DNA from: Collinsella sp.
GTDB lineage: Bacteria; Actinomycetota; Coriobacteriia; Coriobacteriales; Coriobacteriaceae
Assembly (NCBI GenBank): GCA_019414515.1
Contig: DXLX01000040.1
Coordinates: 1-44,135, forward strand
Direction of reading: 5' to 3'
DNA: 44,135 nucleotides
Below the pieces are notes generated by a model. It worked only from the letters and a program-made list of their open reading frames with translations. It was not told where the DNA came from and did no database searches. Every line of letters starts with the position of its first letter. Positions within the stretch are counted from its first letter, which is position 1. Below, piece after piece: positions 7,792-15,521 of the stretch. The position numbers were made by a program, and so were the translations under genes.

Positions 7792-7850
7792 GCCTCTAAT
7801 ATCCCCTCGTCGAAACGATTACACGGTTAGGTACTGTACTATAGCGGTTT

Positions 7851-8414
7851 TTAGTCGATAGCGCCGATGCGGTTGAGCGGCCAGTAGCGAACAAGCGCCA
7901 CGGCGATCAAGTCGGAGCGGTCGACCGGACCAAAGTAGCGCGAGTCGGCAGAGTTCTCGCGGTTGTCGCCCATCACCCACACGCACCCGTCGGGGACGGT
8001 GTAGGGATAGCTCACCTGAGCGCCGGGAGCCTGGACCGAAAGCGGCCAGCTCATGCCGGTCGTATAGTCCTCATCGAGCGTCTGGCCGTCGACAACGACC
8101 TTGCCGTCCTGGAGGTCGACCGTCTGGCCGGCGGTGGCGATAACGCGCTTTACCAGCACATCATGCTCGGAGGTACCATCAGGGTTGTGGAACACCACGA
8201 TGTCGCCTTGGCTGACGGGCTGTCCAAGCTCAAGCGTGACCTTTTGCGCCAGAATCTGATCGCCGATCTCGATCGTGGACTCCATGGAACCGGTGGGCAC
8301 CACAAAGGGCTCAACCACAAACGTGCGAATCAGGAAGGTGGCGGCAAGCGCGATTACGACAACCACGATCCACTCAAAAGCGCCCCTCAGCGCGGAATGC
8401 TGCGATGAAACCAT
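7851..8414 (-). CDS. lepB: signal peptidase I
   Basis: This 187-residue membrane-bound protease removes signal peptides from exported proteins. The start is ATG 8414 (MVSSQHSALRG), two bases after the trmD stop; a longer frame from 8552 lies wholly inside trmD and lacks family sequence. One transmembrane helix spans ~13-31. The catalytic Ser43 is in PTGSMEST and the general-base Lys89 in DVLVKRVIA. The box E signature GDNRENSADSR is near the C terminus. It is the last gene of the rpsP-khpA-rimM-trmD-lepB run, an arrangement shared by many Gram-positive bacteria. Confidence 0.96.
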   Translation of the reverse strand: MVSSQHSALRGAFEWIVVVVIALAATFLIRTFVVEPFVVPTGSMESTIEIGDQILAQKVTLELGQPVSQGDIVVFHNPDGTSEHDVLVKRVIATAGQTVDLQDGKVVVDGQTLDEDYTTGMSWPLSVQAPGAQVSYPYTVPDGCVWVMGDNRENSADSRYFGPVDRSDLIAVALVRYWPLNRIGAID

Positions 8415-8416
8415 AC

Positions 8417-9175
8417 TCACTCCTCGCTCTGCGAATACGAAGCGTCCAGGATCTCCTGCGCGTACGCGCGCTCCTCGGGCGTGAGCCGTGCCGTCTCGAT
8501 AAGATCGGGACGCCAGCGGCAGGTACGCTCGATGGCGTTCTTGCGACGCCACGCATCGACCTTGGCGTGGTCGCCGCTCACGAGCACCGGAGGCACACCC
8601 TCGCCGTTAAACTCGGCGGGACGGGTGTACTGCGCGTACTCGAGCAGGCCACCGTCCTCGGCAGTCGAGAACGACTCGTCCACGTTGCTCATCTCGTCGC
8701 CCAGGGCGCCGGGAATGAGACGCACGACGGCGTCGGCCACGACCATAGCGGGCAGCTCGCCGCCCGTGAGCACGTAGTCGCCAATCGACAGACGCTCGTC
8801 GGCATACGCATACGCGCGCTCGTCGACACCCTCGTAACGACTGCACACGAACAGCAAGCGCTCGCTTTTAAGCAGGCGCTCGGCCACATGCTGCGTGAAG
8901 GGCTCGCCACAGGGCGTAAAGAACACCACGGTGGGCTTGGGACCCTCGGCACGAATGGACTCGATGGCCTCGGCAATGGGCTCGACCTTCATGAGCATGC
9001 CCTGCCCGCCGCCGTACGGCTCGTCATCGACGGTGCGATGGCGGTCGTGCGTCCAGTCGCGCAGGTTATACGCCTTAAAATCAAAAAGGCCGGCCTTGCG
9101 GGCGCGGCCCAAAATCGACGTGGACATGACGGGCTCAAACATCTCGGGAAAGACCGAAAGGGTCTCAATCAGCAT
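8417..9175 (-). CDS. trmD: tRNA (guanine-N1-)-methyltransferase
   Basis: This 252-residue SPOUT-fold enzyme methylates G37 next to the anticodon of tRNAs reading CNN/CGG-type codons, preventing +1 frameshifts. It has MLIETLSVFPEMFEP at the N terminus, the YGGGQGMLMK loop, and the trefoil-knot SAM site including SIGDYVLTGGELPAM. Length is normal. It starts at ATG 9175 after GGGAGG, ten bases after the rimM stop, within the rpsP operon. Confidence 0.97.
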   Translation of the reverse strand: MLIETLSVFPEMFEPVMSTSILGRARKAGLFDFKAYNLRDWTHDRHRTVDDEPYGGGQGMLMKVEPIAEAIESIRAEGPKPTVVFFTPCGEPFTQHVAERLLKSERLLFVCSRYEGVDERAYAYADERLSIGDYVLTGGELPAMVVADAVVRLIPGALGDEMSNVDESFSTAEDGGLLEYAQYTRPAEFNGEGVPPVLVSGDHAKVDAWRRKNAIERTCRWRPDLIETARLTPEERAYAQEILDASYSQSEE

Positions 9176-9185
9176 GTTGTCCTCC

Positions 9186-9707
9186 CTACTTGTCCATATC
9201 GATCAAGCCGTCCATAACATGGACGGAAATTGTTCCTGTGTCGGGAAGATCGAGTACAACCTGCTCGATCACGGGAATCAGCACCTCGCCGTACCGATCT
9301 CCCTCGACAACCCAAACATCGTTGGCGGGCGTCGACATGATCTCGACGATCGTTCCGAGGGAACCGAAGCGCTCATCGACCACCTCGCGACCCATAAGGT
9401 CGGTATAGGCGGCATCGAGCGAATCGAGCTCAAAGTCGTCACGGTTAGCCAGCACGTAGCATCCCGTGATGCCCTCAGCGGCTGTCAAGTCGTCAATGCC
9501 CTCAAACGAGACCAGATCGCCATCGCCCGTATCGGTGACGGACACAACCGTACAAAAGCGGTCACGCCTGAGCGCCGGCGGCGTCAGGGCGACGCGCATA
9601 CCCGGCTCCAATACAGAAGGAAGCCCCCGCAGCGGCTGCGCGAGGACCTCCCCCTTCCTTCCGTGCGGCTTGACCACACGGGCGATGTTTTTGTACTGGG
9701 ACCTCAA
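9186..9707 (-). CDS. rimM: 16S rRNA processing/ribosome maturation factor
   Basis: This 173-residue protein has the RimM pattern: an N-terminal beta-barrel (IARVVKPHGRKGEVLAQP, ~8-25) and a C-terminal PRC-barrel region (LMGREVVDERFGSLGTIVEI, ~103-122), ending VLIPVIEQVV and MDGLIDMDK. RimM helps 30S head assembly and binds S19 during 16S maturation. A TTG start at 9707 is used, with TAGGAC upstream, just after the khpA stop. Position between khpA and trmD is the conserved one. Confidence 0.95.
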   Translation of the reverse strand: MRSQYKNIARVVKPHGRKGEVLAQPLRGLPSVLEPGMRVALTPPALRRDRFCTVVSVTDTGDGDLVSFEGIDDLTAAEGITGCYVLANRDDFELDSLDAAYTDLMGREVVDERFGSLGTIVEIMSTPANDVWVVEGDRYGEVLIPVIEQVVLDLPDTGTISVHVMDGLIDMDK

Positions 9708-9711
9708 GGTC

Positions 9712-9996
9712 CTAGCCCAGAACCTCTACCTCGACAGCAGTGTCGAGGCGAGCGGCCAGTGCACGGGCGAGCGTGCGAATGGCCTTGATGGTACGGCCAC
9801 GACGGCCGATGACCTTAGCGACGTCATCCTCGGCAACCGAAACCTCAATCGTGGAGGCGTCGTCACCATCGATGACCTCGAGGCTCACGGAATCCGGGTC
9901 GTCGACGATCTGAACAACGAGATATTCGACGAGATCGGCGATGCGATCTGAGAGCATTGCCTCACCCTCGAGCTGTGCAGCGTCAACCTCAGGCAC
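9712..9996 (-). CDS. khpA: KH-domain RNA-binding protein
   Basis: This 94-residue small protein is dominated by one KH domain. The GxxG RNA-binding loop is IGRRGRTIKAIR (~62-73) and DRIADLVEYLVVQIVDDP precedes it. KhpA (YlqC) acts with KhpB as a global RNA chaperone linked to cell elongation in Gram-positive bacteria. The start is GTG 9996: GAGGAG, formed by the last two codons of rpsP, lies six bases upstream, so translation is coupled to S16. An internal ATG at 9957 would give the shorter length found in some relatives but lacks this site. Confidence 0.93.
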   Translation of the reverse strand: MPEVDAAQLEGEAMLSDRIADLVEYLVVQIVDDPDSVSLEVIDGDDASTIEVSVAEDDVAKVIGRRGRTIKAIRTLARALAARLDTAVEVEVLG

Positions 9997-9999
9997 GAT

Positions 10000-10341
10000 T
10001 TACTCCTCGGCGCCCTCAGCGGCCTCAGCGGCAGCCTTAGCGGCCTCGGCCTCTTTGGCGAGCTGCTTCTTGGACTTCTTGACGACGGTCTCGGTCTTCT
10101 CGCCCTCGTTGGCGGCCTTGACCAGAGCGACGACGGCGTCGGTGAGCTGAGCGCCCTTGGACTGCCAGTCAGCAATCTTCTCGAGGTCGAGGTTGATGGT
10201 CTTGGGGGCGGTCATCGGGTTGTAGCGGCCAACCTCCTCGATGATACGACCGTCACGCGGGGCGCGGGAATCGGCGACGACGACACGGTAGTACGGACGC
10301 TTCTTAGCGCCGTGACGAGCAAGGCGAATCTTGACTGCCAA
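10000..10341 (-). CDS. rpsP: 30S ribosomal protein S16
   Basis: This ribosomal protein of 113 residues starts VKIRLARHGAKKRPYYRVV after the initiator and Ala, with the typical DSRAPRDGR.IEEVGRYNP core. A TTG at 10339-10341 is the best start: it restores the universal M-A-V-K-I-R-L beginning and lies shortly after GGAGGAG. The longer frame from 10377 adds 12 residues (QPKAAWLEEFPL) that no S16 needs. A ~30-residue C-terminal Lys/Ala/Glu tail makes it longer than the ~80-90 residues usual for S16. It is the first gene of the operon that runs to lepB. Confidence 0.96.
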   Translation of the reverse strand: MAVKIRLARHGAKKRPYYRVVVADSRAPRDGRIIEEVGRYNPMTAPKTINLDLEKIADWQSKGAQLTDAVVALVKAANEGEKTETVVKKSKKQLAKEAEAAKAAAEAAEGAEE

Positions 10342-10397
10342 AGGAAACTCCTCCAACCAAGCAGCTTTAGGCTGCAACTACAAACAAACAGTTGAAC

Positions 10398-10426
10398 ATA
10401 ATACGCCATCGACGCGGGCAGGTGAA
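10398..10426 (-). promoter_or_regulatory. candidate promoter of the rpsP operon
   Basis: On the minus strand TTCACC (10421-10426) and TATTAT (10398-10403) are separated by 17 bases, giving a start about 50 bases before the rpsP TTG. The predicted leader contains a small GCAGC-N5-GCTGC hairpin (10361-10375). The site lies in the divergent gap between rpsP and dinB, where a minus-strand promoter is expected. Confidence 0.45.
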
Positions 10427-10530
10427 GTCCGTGAGACTAACTTCTTCGGTGTAGTCGAGGGCAAATCCATATCTTAGACAAGAATTCGCGATTTGCAAGC
10501 ACATACACGCACCCCACATGAGCTGCGCGG

Positions 10531-10543
10531 TATACTCATGACA
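10531..10543 (+). promoter_or_regulatory. dinB -10 element, likely leaderless transcript
   Basis: TATACT at 10531-10536 ends only six bases before the dinB ATG at 10543. A transcript started from it would begin at or within a base or two of the ATG, and no Shine-Dalgarno sequence precedes the ATG. I see no clear -35. Leaderless mRNAs are common in Actinomycetota. No recognisable LexA box was found nearby. Confidence 0.5.
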
Positions 10544-11796
10544 TGGAAAGACGCGAACATACATACGGTTATGAGGATACTGCAGGCGTTACGCCGCCGC
10601 CCTGGACGGGTCCGGCGGTGGGCCTGATGGACCTCGATGCATTTTTTGCGAGCGTGGAGATGCTCGATCATCCCGAGTGGCGCGGCAAGCCACTCATCGT
10701 GGGTGGCGATGCTGATTCCCGCGGCGTTGTGTCCACCTGCTCATACGAGGCGCGTCGCTTTGGCGTGCACTCCGCCATGCCCTCGGCCGAGGCACGGCGC
10801 CTCTGTCCGCAGGCCATTTGGACGCATGGGCACTTTGATCGCTACCGCGAGGTGAGCGCGCAGGTCATGGCGATTCTTGCCGAAGAGACGCCGCGCGTTG
10901 AGCGCGTATCCATCGACGAAGCCTTTATCGATATCACACCGGGTCGTTTTGCGCCCGAGGACCCGCTGCTGGTTGCACGGCGCATAAGCGACCGCGTGGC
11001 AGCGCTGGGAGTGACCTGTTCCATTGGCGTGGGTTGCAACAAGACGGTCGCAAAGATCGCAAGCGAGCGGGATAAGCCGTTTGGGCTGACCATCGTGCGC
11101 CCCGGAACCGAGCAGCGCTTTTTGGCCGCGCTGCCGGTATCTGCCATGAGCGGCATCGGGCGCTCGGCCGAGGAGCGACTGCGCCGCATGCGCATCTACA
11201 CCCTCGGCGAGCTATCACGTGCACCGGAATCCACCTTGGCCTCTATTTTTGGCGTCAACGGCGAACGCATGCGCCAGCGTGCGCTGGGGCTCGAAATATC
11301 CGAAGTAACAAGCCTCGATGAGGAACGCGAGGTTAAATCCGTGAGCAATGAGCGCACCTTTGCGAAAGATTTGACTGAGCGTGGGGACATCGAAGCGGCG
11401 ATTGCGCTGTTGGGAGAGTCGGTTGGACGCCGCCTGCGCCGTCAGGGACTGACGGGCGGCACGGTAACGCTCAAGCTTAAGTATTCGTATGGCAGCGGAC
11501 GCACGGCGCAGCGGCGGCTTCCCCACCCCACCGACGACGAGAATATCTTTGTGGCGGTTGCGCTCGAACTGCTCGACAACATCTGGCAGGAAGGCATGCA
11601 TGTTCGCTTAGCAGGCATCGGCATGAGCGACTTTGACCATCAGGGCGGCATCCAGACCGACCTGTTCTGCGAAGTCGACGACCGCGGAGCCCAATCAAGC
11701 GACCGTCGCGACCTCTCCGTCGCGATCGATGCCGTCCGAGACAAGTTCGGCGACACCGCCCTATCTTTCGGCCGCCAATCCCGCTTCGACGATTAA
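10543..11796 (+). CDS. dinB: DNA polymerase IV
   Basis: This 417-residue Y-family translesion polymerase has catalytic motifs MDLDAFFASVE (29-39) and SIDEAFID (123-130), SYEARRFGVHSAMP (67-80), a GVGCNKTVAKIASE segment, and helix-hairpin-helix MSGIGRSAEERL. The C-terminal little-finger domain carries a weak clamp-binding-like end (ALSFGRQSRFDD). It bypasses damage and may raise mutation under stress. It is a single gene between two minus-strand operons. The ~28 residues before the first motif are longer than in many DinB proteins; the start at 10543 is supported by a -10 box right before it rather than by a ribosome binding site. Confidence 0.95.
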   Translation: MERREHTYGYEDTAGVTPPPWTGPAVGLMDLDAFFASVEMLDHPEWRGKPLIVGGDADSRGVVSTCSYEARRFGVHSAMPSAEARRLCPQAIWTHGHFDRYREVSAQVMAILAEETPRVERVSIDEAFIDITPGRFAPEDPLLVARRISDRVAALGVTCSIGVGCNKTVAKIASERDKPFGLTIVRPGTEQRFLAALPVSAMSGIGRSAEERLRRMRIYTLGELSRAPESTLASIFGVNGERMRQRALGLEISEVTSLDEEREVKSVSNERTFAKDLTERGDIEAAIALLGESVGRRLRRQGLTGGTVTLKLKYSYGSGRTAQRRLPHPTDDENIFVAVALELLDNIWQEGMHVRLAGIGMSDFDHQGGIQTDLFCEVDDRGAQSSDRRDLSVAIDAVRDKFGDTALSFGRQSRFDD

Positions 11797-11805
11797 CCGC
11801 CTTTG

Positions 11806-11851
11806 GGCAAAAAGAAAGCCGGGCAGGTGCGGAAAACCGCAACTGCCCGGC
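11806..11851 (-). terminator. intrinsic terminator downstream of rsfS
   Basis: GCCGGGCAG (11818-11826) pairs with CTGCCCGGC (11843-11851), and after one G-A mismatch TGCGG pairs with CCGCA around an AAAA loop. On the minus strand the stem is followed by TTTCTTTTTG (11808-11817), a good U-tract. It lies between the converging dinB and rsfS genes and ends the minus-strand operon. It could also block dinB transcripts, though less efficiently. Confidence 0.8.
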
Positions 11852-11894
11852 GAAATGCGCGAGGCTAGCTAAAAGCCCCATATCAAATGAGCCA

Positions 11895-12350
11895 CTAGAG
11901 GAGGTCGAGGGGGAGCTGGGGGGCGTCACCCCAGAGCTTTTCTAGGCGGTAGAAGTCGCGGGCTTCGGGAGTGAAGACGTGGACGACAACCGAGCCGTAG
12001 TCCATGAGCATCCAGGTCTTCTGCTCGCGGCCCTCGATGGAGAACGGATGCTCGCCGCAAGCCTCGGCAACCTTCTCCTCGATCTCGTCGACAATCGAAT
12101 CGACCTGGCGGTTGTTGGTACCGGTGGCAAGCACAAAGTAGTCGCACACGTCGGAAAGCTCGGTCAGGTCGAGCACCTGCACGTCCTCGCCCTTCTTGTC
12201 GTAGGCGGCCTGCGCGGCGGCGCGGGCGACATCCTCGGCGGCGACACCGCTCGCGGACAGCGAGGCGGCGGTGCGGTCGGACGTGGCAACGAAACTCTTG
12301 TGCTCCACACCTTCAAGAATCTGCTCGTCAGTCATGGTCTCGTCGGCCAT
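11895..12350 (-). CDS. rsfS: ribosome silencing factor RsfS (Iojap/YbeB)
   Basis: This 151-residue protein has its family domain in the second half: VLDLTELSDVCDYFVLATGTNNRQVDSI, then WMLMDYGSVVVHVFTPEARDFYRLEKLWGDAP. RsfS binds L14 and blocks 30S-50S joining in slow growth. The ATG at 12350 is chosen because GAGGT lies six bases upstream; a longer frame from 12371 has no such site. The first ~45 residues are a variable Ala-rich extension. It follows yqeK in the common nadD-yqeK-rsfS order. Confidence 0.94.
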   Translation of the reverse strand: MADETMTDEQILEGVEHKSFVATSDRTAASLSASGVAAEDVARAAAQAAYDKKGEDVQVLDLTELSDVCDYFVLATGTNNRQVDSIVDEIEEKVAEACGEHPFSIEGREQKTWMLMDYGSVVVHVFTPEARDFYRLEKLWGDAPQLPLDLL

Positions 12351-12378
12351 GGAATACCTCTTTCTAGACACACCCGAG

Positions 12379-12999
12379 CTAGCGCAGCTGGGCGTAATGG
12401 TTGTAAATCGTAATAGCCGTGGGATAAAGATAGCGCCCGGACTGGATCACATAGACCAGACCCTGCGCAAAACAGGAGAAGAACAACTCATCGAGCGAGA
12501 ACTTCCCCACCATCTTGCGCAGCGCATGGGCATAGTCGCCGTGACGGTTGGGCTCGATGGCATCTGCCACAAAGACCACCATATCGAGCGGCGTCATGTC
12601 GCAGGCACCCACGGTGTGACGGTCGACAGCCTGGAAAACGGCCGGTGACAGCTCGGGAAAAAGCTGCGGAAGCTCATAGGCGGCAACAGGGCCATGCAAA
12701 AGTGGCGTCGCGGCGGAAGGAGAGCCGGCAACCTTGATGCCATAGTGAAGCGCGCGGGCCACGAGCTCGTCATCGGAAAGAACCTTGTCCCAGTCGTGAA
12801 TTAAGCCGGCGGCAGCCGCATCAAAGCGGTCAACGCCGTAGACCTCGGCCAGATGAAGTGCGGTCTCGGCAACACCCAGCGAATGCACATAGCGCTTGCG
12901 CTTATCTTTCATGCGAACATCGAGCAGCTCTTGAATGCGCTTGAGCAGCGCGCGCTCATCGCCCTCAAACTGATCCTCTACCGACAACGTAGCCCCCAT
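12379..12999 (-). CDS. yqeK: HD-domain bis(5'-nucleosyl)-tetraphosphatase (YqeK)
   Basis: This protein of about 206 residues has the HD phosphohydrolase metal site: RYVHSLGVAETALHLAEVYG (His), AAGLIHDWDK (HD), LLHGPVAAYEL (His) and VADAIEPNR (Asp). YqeK cleaves diadenosine tetraphosphate. The start is ATG 12999, overlapping the nadD TGA by one base (TGATG); an adjacent GTG at 13002 is the alternative. Genes nadD, yqeK and rsfS run together and are probably one transcript ending at the hairpin near 11830. Confidence 0.93.
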   Translation of the reverse strand: MGATLSVEDQFEGDERALLKRIQELLDVRMKDKRKRYVHSLGVAETALHLAEVYGVDRFDAAAAGLIHDWDKVLSDDELVARALHYGIKVAGSPSAATPLLHGPVAAYELPQLFPELSPAVFQAVDRHTVGACDMTPLDMVVFVADAIEPNRHGDYAHALRKMVGKFSLDELFFSCFAQGLVYVIQSGRYLYPTAITIYNHYAQLR

Positions 13000-13676
13000 C
13001 ACTCAAAATCTTCTTGGCCCAAATCGGCATATAGCCTGCGCTTGCGAATGTAGCCGAGCACGGACTCGCTCGTAAGATAGCGCACGCTCATGCCGCGGGC
13101 AACTCGCTTACGAATGTTCGTCGAGCTGATCGCCAGCGCCGGAATCTGAATATAGCGCACGTCGAACGGCAGCCCCGACTCTTTGATTCGGGCACGCGCC
13201 GTATCGATATCAAAGCCCGGTCGCGTCGCCGCAATAAAGGTAGCAAGCTCAGCGATTCGTTCGGCATCATGCCAGGTCACAATATCGATAATCGCATCGG
13301 CGCCCGTAATAAAGTAGAGCTTTACCTGCGGCGGGTAAAAATCGCGAAGGGCATGAAGCGTATCGGCCGTATAGGTTACACCCGGACGGTCAATCTCGAA
13401 CCGGCTCGCCAAAAAGGCCGGGTTCGCGGCGGTGGCGAGGACCGTCATGGCATAACGGTCCTCGGCAGGCGTAACCGGCTTGTCAAGCTTAAAGGCGGGA
13501 GAGCCCGCCGGCATAAAGAGCACAGCGTCCAAGTCGAGCGACTCGCGCGCCTGCTCGGCAGTCACCAGGTGCCCGTAATGAATCGGGTCGAATGTGCCGC
13601 CCATAATGCCAAGCCGAAACTCCTTGCCCTCTTTTATGGGCAGCTCGGGCAAACCGATTCCACCGCGCAGCGACAT
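12999..13676 (-). CDS. nadD: nicotinate-nucleotide adenylyltransferase
   Basis: This 225-residue enzyme of NAD synthesis joins nicotinate mononucleotide and ATP. It has the nucleotidyltransferase signature GIMGGTFDPIHYGHL (~23-37), the LYFITGADAI segment, and the C-terminal ISSTNIRKR motif. A ~20-residue N-terminal extension precedes the fold. The start ATG 13676 follows the obgE stop by three bases, with GAGGGCGAG in the end of obgE. It lies in the obgE-nadD-yqeK-rsfS order. Confidence 0.95.
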   Translation of the reverse strand: MSLRGGIGLPELPIKEGKEFRLGIMGGTFDPIHYGHLVTAEQARESLDLDAVLFMPAGSPAFKLDKPVTPAEDRYAMTVLATAANPAFLASRFEIDRPGVTYTADTLHALRDFYPPQVKLYFITGADAIIDIVTWHDAERIAELATFIAATRPGFDIDTARARIKESGLPFDVRYIQIPALAISSTNIRKRVARGMSVRYLTSESVLGYIRKRRLYADLGQEDFE

Positions 13677-13679
13677 GGT

Positions 13680-15146
13680 TTACTCGCCCTCCGAGGTCTC
13701 GGCATCGTCCGCGGCATCCGCCGCATCGATAGCCTCGACGCCCTCATCCGGAGCATCGGTCACGTCAAGGGCCTCAACGGCAACGTCCTCGCCAGCGTCC
13801 TCGAGCTCCTCGTACTCCGAGAAGTCCTCAGCGCCCTCAAAGTCAAAGGCGCGCTGGCAAATGCGGACCTCGTCGCCCGCATGGCAACCGGCCTTCTCGA
13901 GCGCGTCGTCAACACCCATACGCGCAAACTTATGCTGCAGGTAGATGACGGCTTCCTCGTTTTCCCAGTCGGTCTGGATGACCATGCGCTCGATGGCACG
14001 ACCGACCACGCGGAAGGCGCCGGGCTCTTCCTGGACAATGCGGAACCGCTTCTCGCGCTGCAGACGGCGGCGCTCCCACTCCTCGTCGCGCAGATCGACC
14101 GGCTCATCGGAGACCGCCAGCTCGGCGCGAAGCTTAGCCACCTGCTCGCCTACGGCAAGCATCAGCGTATTGAGACCGGCACCCGTCACGGCGGACACGG
14201 CAAAGAACATATGGCCGTCGTCGAGTGCCGCACGCTTGAGGTCGGCAATCTTGTCGGCCGTGCCCGGCGCATCGCACTTGTTGGCGACGACGATCTGCGG
14301 ACGCTCCGAAAGCTCGGCGCCATACTGCTCGAGCTCACGGTTGATGATACGGTAATCCTCAACCGGGTCGCGATCCTCAAACCCGCCCGTCATGTCAACG
14401 ACATGCATGATGAGCGCCGTGCGCTCAATGTGGCGCAGGAACTGATGGCCCAGGCCCTTGCCCTCGCTTGCGCCCTCGATCAAACCAGGAACGTCGGCAA
14501 CGACGTAAGAATACTCACCGGCACGCACCATGCCGAGGTTCGGCACGAGCGTTGTAAACGGATAGTCGGCGATCTTGGGACGGGCGGCACTCATGCGCGC
14601 GATAAGCGAGGACTTGCCCACCGAGGGGAAGCCCACGAGTGCGGCATCGGCCATAAGCTTCATCTCAAGCTCAATCCAGTGCTCCTCGGCCGGTTCGCCC
14701 AGCTGAGCGAACGCGGGCGCGCGGCGCACCGACGTCACAAAGTGCGTGTTGCCCAGGCCACCGGCACCGCCGGGCGCCACGACAACGCGCTCGCCATCGT
14801 GCACCAGGTCAGCAATCTCGAACATCGGGGTCTGCGTCTCGGGGTCGAGCTCGCGCACCACGGTGCCCATGGGAACCTTCAGGATCAGGTCCTCGCCGCT
14901 CTTGCCGTTACGACGGGCACCCTGCCCGTGCGTGCCGCGTTCGGCGCGGAAGTGATGCTTAAAGCGGTAATCGATCAACGAAGACAGCTGAGCATCGGCC
15001 TGGATGACGACATTGCCGCCACGACCGCCGTCGCCGCCATCGGGGCCGCCCTTGGGGACAAATGCCTCGCGCCTAAACGACATGCATCCGGCTCCGCCGT
15101 CGCCGCCGCACACGTTAATGCGGCTGATATCGGTGAACTGTGACAA
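13680..15146 (-). CDS. obgE: Obg-family GTPase
   Basis: This 488-residue protein has the glycine-rich Obg fold at the N terminus (ending ~160), the G domain with P-loop GFPSVGKSSLI (~167-177), DVPGLIEGASEGKGLG switch II and the NKCD guanine motif, and an OCT C-terminal domain. A very acidic Asp/Glu/Ala tail of ~50 residues follows. Obg proteins act in late 50S assembly and the stress response. The TTG start at 15146 follows AGGAGG at a good distance. It is separated from rpmA by 84 bases containing an intrinsic-terminator hairpin. Confidence 0.96.
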   Translation of the reverse strand: MSQFTDISRINVCGGDGGAGCMSFRREAFVPKGGPDGGDGGRGGNVVIQADAQLSSLIDYRFKHHFRAERGTHGQGARRNGKSGEDLILKVPMGTVVRELDPETQTPMFEIADLVHDGERVVVAPGGAGGLGNTHFVTSVRRAPAFAQLGEPAEEHWIELEMKLMADAALVGFPSVGKSSLIARMSAARPKIADYPFTTLVPNLGMVRAGEYSYVVADVPGLIEGASEGKGLGHQFLRHIERTALIMHVVDMTGGFEDRDPVEDYRIINRELEQYGAELSERPQIVVANKCDAPGTADKIADLKRAALDDGHMFFAVSAVTGAGLNTLMLAVGEQVAKLRAELAVSDEPVDLRDEEWERRRLQREKRFRIVQEEPGAFRVVGRAIERMVIQTDWENEEAVIYLQHKFARMGVDDALEKAGCHAGDEVRICQRAFDFEGAEDFSEYEELEDAGEDVAVEALDVTDAPDEGVEAIDAADAADDAETSEGE

Positions 15147-15162
15147 CAGAATCGCCTCCTAC

Positions 15163-15205
15163 AAAAAGAGGGAGACCCTTGAATCCTAAAACTCAAGTGC
15201 CTCCC
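15163..15205 (-). terminator. terminator-like hairpin between rpmA and obgE
   Basis: On the minus strand GGGAG (15201-15205) pairs with CTCCC (15170-15174), with a second five-pair arm (CTTGA/TCAAG) inside, and the stem is followed by TTTTT (15163-15167). This has the form of an intrinsic terminator. It would separate the two ribosomal protein genes from the lower-abundance GTPase gene while allowing some read-through. Confidence 0.65.
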
Positions 15206-15230
15206 ACATATGTGCTCTATGAAGGGTGAA

Positions 15231-15488
15231 TTACGCGTTCGCGAGCGGGCGTACGCTGACCCTGTGCTTGATACCCTTGTGGAACTCAACGGTACCGTCG
15301 ACCAGCGCGAACAGCGTGTCGTCCTTGCCACGGCCAACGTTCTCACCCGGGTGGATGTGCGTGCCGTGCTGACGGACGAGAATCGTGCCCGTGGTTACCG
15401 TCTGGCCGGCATAGCGCTTCGTGCCAAGGCGCTGACCGCGGGAGTCACGGCCATTACGGGAGGAACCGAGTCCTTTTTTGTGTGCCAT
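15231..15488 (-). CDS. rpmA: 50S ribosomal protein L27
   Basis: This 85-residue protein carries the whole L27 pattern: AHKKGLGSSRNGRDS at the start, RLGTKRYAGQTVTTGTILVRQ, then GTHIHPGENVGRGKDDTLFA. The N-terminal tail reaches the peptidyl-transferase centre. It lacks the extra cleavable N-terminal segment found in Firmicutes L27. It lies 33 bases after rplU in the universal L21-L27 order. Confidence 0.98.
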   Translation of the reverse strand: MAHKKGLGSSRNGRDSRGQRLGTKRYAGQTVTTGTILVRQHGTHIHPGENVGRGKDDTLFALVDGTVEFHKGIKHRVSVRPLANA

Positions 15489-15521
15489 TGTGTATACCTA
15501 CTCTTTCGTTACGAGTGTAAT

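Noticed and set aside
7792..7850. T-box or glycine riboswitch before glyQ
   Set aside because: The gap to lepB is only 59 bases, too short for either, and no T-box consensus or glycine aptamer core is visible.
8415..8552. N-terminal extension of signal peptidase I
   Set aside because: The extra 46 codons lie inside trmD, are Arg-rich and precede the normal cytosolic start and helix; ATG 8414 directly after the trmD stop fits better.
10440..10542. SOS (LexA) box upstream of dinB
   Set aside because: GAATTCGCGA-type bases near 10482 do not form the palindrome expected of either the actinobacterial or Bacillus-type box.
13269..15143. Long plus-strand frame opposite obgE and nadD
   Set aside because: It mirrors the codon bias of obgE, crosses gene boundaries and shows no domain or ribosome binding site.
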